DNA from: Methanosaeta sp. UBA80
GTDB lineage: Archaea > Halobacteriota > Methanosarcinia > Methanotrichales > Methanotrichaceae
Assembly: GCA_002505805.1 (NCBI GenBank)
Contig: DAWB01000098.1
Span: 1-8,527, forward strand
DNA length: 8,527 bases
Reading direction: 5' to 3'
Shown here: positions 6,268-8,527 of the stretch, in pieces
Layout: each line of letters opens with the position of its first letter
Position numbering within the stretch: the stretch's first letter is position 1
Notes under the pieces: model-generated
Told to the model about the DNA's origin: nothing
Databases searched by the model: none
What the model saw: the letters and a program-made list of their open reading frames with translations, nothing else
Position numbers and translations under genes: made by a program

Positions 6268-6867
6268 ATGCGCCTGATAGAGATATTCCAGTCCATACAG
6301 GGTGAGGGGCCGGCAATGGGGAGGCCTGCTACCTTTGTAAGACTGGCCGGATGCAATCTCTCCTGCCAAGGCTGCGATACGGACGGGAAATCATCCTTCC
6401 AGATATCCCTTTCCGATCTGGCAGGCAGAGTCAGGGGAAGGAAGGTGGTGATCACAGGAGGCGAGCCCACCATGCAGATGGAGCAGCTATGTCAGTTGAT
6501 CGAACTGCTGCACGACAGGGGAAAGGAGATCGATATCGAGAGCAACGGCACCAATCCCATACCCGGGAGAACTCTGGATCTGATTCATTATGCCGTGATC
6601 AGCCCCAAGAGAGGATCGCAATTTCATCTGGACTATTGGCGCACAAAAGAGAACGCCCATATCAAGTTCGTTCTGGGAAAGGCACCCTGGTGCTGGACAT
6701 CAGATTTCTTGCAGCCGATGCTTCCCGCTCTGAATAAAGAGAGGGTCTGGATCATGGCCTATGGCACGGACATGGATATGCAGGGGGCGAGAGAGGCCTG
6801 GGATCTGGCCATGCAGATGGGCGTAAACTACTCCGATCGGCTTCACATCCGGCTCTGCAGGAGATAA
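6268..6867 (+). CDS. queE: 7-carboxy-7-deazaguanine synthase-like radical SAM protein
   Basis: Probably converts 6-carboxy-tetrahydropterin to 7-carboxy-7-deazaguanine using a radical SAM 4Fe-4S cluster, a step toward preQ0 and, in archaea, archaeosine at position 15 of tRNA. From the ATG at 6268 the protein has 199 residues, typical of short QueE enzymes. It opens with the family signature EIFQSIQGEGPAMGRPATF and then has cluster cysteines C29, C33 and C36 (Cx3Cx2C, in RLAGCNLSCQGCDT), with Thr38 in the position that contacts Mg in QueE. GGEPTMQ at 64-70 is the SAM-binding GGE motif, and ESNGT 91-95 and SPKRG follow. A GTG at 6247 would add seven residues (MSHIHFL); I prefer the ATG because the conserved N terminus begins there, but neither start has a good ribosome binding site. 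No queC, queD or tgtA is adjacent, so the role rests on the motifs. Other radical SAM activation-type functions are less likely. Confidence 0.88.
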   Translation: MRLIEIFQSIQGEGPAMGRPATFVRLAGCNLSCQGCDTDGKSSFQISLSDLAGRVRGRKVVITGGEPTMQMEQLCQLIELLHDRGKEIDIESNGTNPIPGRTLDLIHYAVISPKRGSQFHLDYWRTKENAHIKFVLGKAPWCWTSDFLQPMLPALNKERVWIMAYGTDMDMQGAREAWDLAMQMGVNYSDRLHIRLCRR

Positions 6868-6924
6868 CCTAGGCCAATCTGCTGCCATGCCCTCTGGGAT
6901 GGAAGCTCTGGTATACCAATATCC

Positions 6925-8527
6925 CTATTTTCTCTGCAGTTTCTCTATCTGCAGATCGATCTCAGAGAGGAGGGAAAATGTGCTCTCTTTGTAGTCATCA
7001 AAAGAGTCCTCTGGCGCATGTAGCCCGTCCCTGACCAAAACCCTGACCCTATAGTCTCCAGGGGCTTGGTCGCCGGAGGGCCAAATCCAGGTGGGAGACG
7101 TCGACCAGCCGGTCATATCCCGGCTGTTGAGCAGAAATTTATAGAATATCTGGTCGCCCTCCCTATCCGCCGCCCCGGCGGTCCAGGCAACAGTCGCCCC
7201 CTGGGCTTGAGGGCTGGCAATATCGGACAGAAGGGAAGCTAAAATGGGCGGATGGTTGGCAGCAGAGATCTCAAACGCAGCCTCTTTATAGCTGTCGAAG
7301 TCGCCGCTCGAAGCATGCTTTCCGTCTCTGGCCTGGGCGGTTATGGAGTGGATTCCTGGCTGAATCGATGAGGTCTCCCAGGCCCAGGAGCTGGCTGTGG
7401 ACCATTCCCCTGCCGGCTGGCCGTCTATCAAAAATCGATAGTAAATGGTATCACCATCCGGATCCAGGCCGGCTGCGCTCCAATTCACCACCGAGCCCTG
7501 GGGCTGGGGGCTGGCCCGGTCAGCCAGAAGCTCTGAGATCTCAGGGATGCTATTGGAGGGCGTCAGAACGAATATTCTCTCCAGGGAGCTGTCAAAGGAG
7601 TTCAGGGAGGCATTCTCTTCGTCCCTGGCCAGAACGGAGATCGCATACTCGCCAGGGCTTTCAGATGAAGTATTCCAGTTCCAGGCCGGGGAGGCAGACC
7701 AGCCTCTTGCCTCCTGACCGTTCTTTAAAAACCGGTAATAAACCGCATCGTTATCCGGATCGATGGCGCTGGCAGTCCAGTTTATACTGCCTCCCCGCTG
7801 CATGGGGCTACTGGCATCAGAGATCAGATCCTTTAAAGTCGGCGGCTGGTTGAGGGAAGCGAGAGCAAAGCTGCTGTTGATCATATGATCAAATGAGCTT
7901 TCAGAAGCGTGATTTCCGTCCCGGACCAAGACGCTGATCTCATAATTGCCGGGGGAGAGGCCAGAGGTAGGCCAGATCCAGCTGCCTATCCTGGACCAAT
8001 TATTTGCCTCTCGGCCGCTCACCAGGAATTTGTAGAAGAGCCTGTCTCCCTCATGATCAGTGGCTTTTGCCCTCCAGAATATGGCCGTCCCCGGCGGCTG
8101 GGGGCTGGCCCGGTCCGGGATGAGAGCCTCCAGAATGGGAGGACGATTGACATCGCTGGCATCAGAGCTGGCATTATCCAGGGCCGCCTTCCCCCGTTCT
8201 ACATCCAGAGGGGCAGAAGACGACGCCATATCAGTTGCCTCCGGCAGAGAAAATGCCCTAGCGGCTTGCACTGCCGTATCCGATGCATTTGCCTCGGGAT
8301 TTATCTCCACCTCATCTGGCTGGCCCTCCTCCAGGCTCTCATTAGAGGATTGGCTGACTGATGGAGCCATCGCCATGCCGTCCTCTCCTGCAGCCTGCAT
8401 ATCGCCTGACGGTGGAGCCCCGGTGGAATTGTCGCTCTGATTGGAGTGATCCGGAGAACTCTGATTTGAGGCATCTGCAATCGCCGTGAGGTTATTCTCG
8501 GCATCTATACCATTAGAGGCGGGACCA
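6925..8527 (-). CDS. Large repeat-containing, probably secreted protein (N-terminal part beyond window)
   Basis: I do not recognise a named family. The frame is open from the TAG at 6925-6927 to the right edge, giving 533 visible residues. The ATG at 8400 is internal, because the upstream codons continue the same Asn/Ser/Asp/Pro-rich linker without a stop. The visible N-terminal ~125 residues are a low-complexity, acidic linker with several N-glycosylation sequons (NLT, NQS twice, NST). Four 99-residue repeats follow, each with the pattern PP-I, SPQ-x2-G, W-x-A, D-x-EGD, YYKFL, WS-x4-W-x-W, PG-x-Y-x-I and RDG-x-HA, ending in SFD. They have the look of a beta-sandwich (Ig-like/three-Tyr) fold. 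A short charged tail (EIDLQIEKLQRK) ends the protein with no membrane anchor, so any anchor or signal peptide must be upstream. Likely a cell-surface or extracellular protein; ligand unknown. It converges with queE. Confidence 0.8.
   Translation of the reverse strand, partial: GPASNGIDAENNLTAIADASNQSSPDHSNQSDNSTGAPPSGDMQAAGEDGMAMAPSVSQSSNESLEEGQPDEVEINPEANASDTAVQAARAFSLPEATDMASSSAPLDVERGKAALDNASSDASDVNRPPILEALIPDRASPQPPGTAIFWRAKATDHEGDRLFYKFLVSGREANNWSRIGSWIWPTSGLSPGNYEISVLVRDGNHASESSFDHMINSSFALASLNQPPTLKDLISDASSPMQRGGSINWTASAIDPDNDAVYYRFLKNGQEARGWSASPAWNWNTSSESPGEYAISVLARDEENASLNSFDSSLERIFVLTPSNSIPEISELLADRASPQPQGSVVNWSAAGLDPDGDTIYYRFLIDGQPAGEWSTASSWAWETSSIQPGIHSITAQARDGKHASSGDFDSYKEAAFEISAANHPPILASLLSDIASPQAQGATVAWTAGAADREGDQIFYKFLLNSRDMTGWSTSPTWIWPSGDQAPGDYRVRVLVRDGLHAPEDSFDDYKESTFSLLSEIDLQIEKLQRK
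6961..8148 (-). repeat. Four tandem 297-bp (99-residue) protein repeats
   Basis: Repeat units run 8148-7852, 7851-7555, 7554-7258 and 7257-6961, each starting at an Asn codon (NRPP, NQPP, NSIP, NHPP) with an exact period of 297 bases and no indels between units. At the protein level they share the SPQ-G, EGD/DGD, YYxFL, WxW, PGxY and RDGxHA positions. DNA similarity is more modest than in the WD40 array, implying older duplication held to length by structure. Confidence 0.88.

Noticed and set aside
8398..8400. ATG at 8400 as start of the 99-residue repeat protein
   Set aside because: The same frame has no stop up to the right edge, and its translation continues the same Asn/Ser-rich linker, so this Met is internal.

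Overview
The window looks like a methanogenic archaeon of the Methanosarcinales/Methanothrix (Methanosaeta) type. The best taxonomic marker is a gene for MC1, the small non-histone chromosomal protein known from that group. Supporting signs are TATA-like boxes in AT-rich intergenic DNA, T-tracts in place of classical terminators, and secreted proteins rich in N-glycosylation sequons. The genus is an inference; the archaeal assignment is firm.

Layout. (1) 1-2570, plus strand: the 3' part of a large signalling gene, open at the left edge. It encodes WD40 repeats, a small Ras/Roc-like GTPase, a winged-helix-like middle region, a small Cys/His cluster and a C-terminal class III adenylate cyclase with all key catalytic residues. 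(2) 2653-3915, minus: aroA (EPSP synthase), convergent with the first gene. (3) 4078-4350, plus: MC1, divergent from aroA. (4) 4351-4625: non-coding, T-tract rich. (5) 4626-5240, minus: thiE. (6) 5389-6078, minus: an unrecognised exported protein. (7) 6268-6867, plus: a QueE-like radical SAM enzyme, divergent from the exported protein across a very AT-rich promoter region. (8) 6925-8527, minus: the C-terminal part of a large, probably secreted protein with four exact-length 99-residue repeats, open at the right edge.

The genes do not form an operon or pathway. aroA (aromatic amino acids), thiE (thiamine), queE (7-deazaguanine tRNA modification) and MC1 (chromatin) are housekeeping genes, each apparently with its own promoter. 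The two large edge genes are accessory, repeat-bearing proteins.

The most interesting item is the multidomain cyclase. It appears to join a recently duplicated WD40 sensor, a GTPase switch and a cAMP-producing output in one archaeal polypeptide. The other items worth a second look are an MC1 variant lacking one of the two reference tryptophans and the 99-residue repeat protein.
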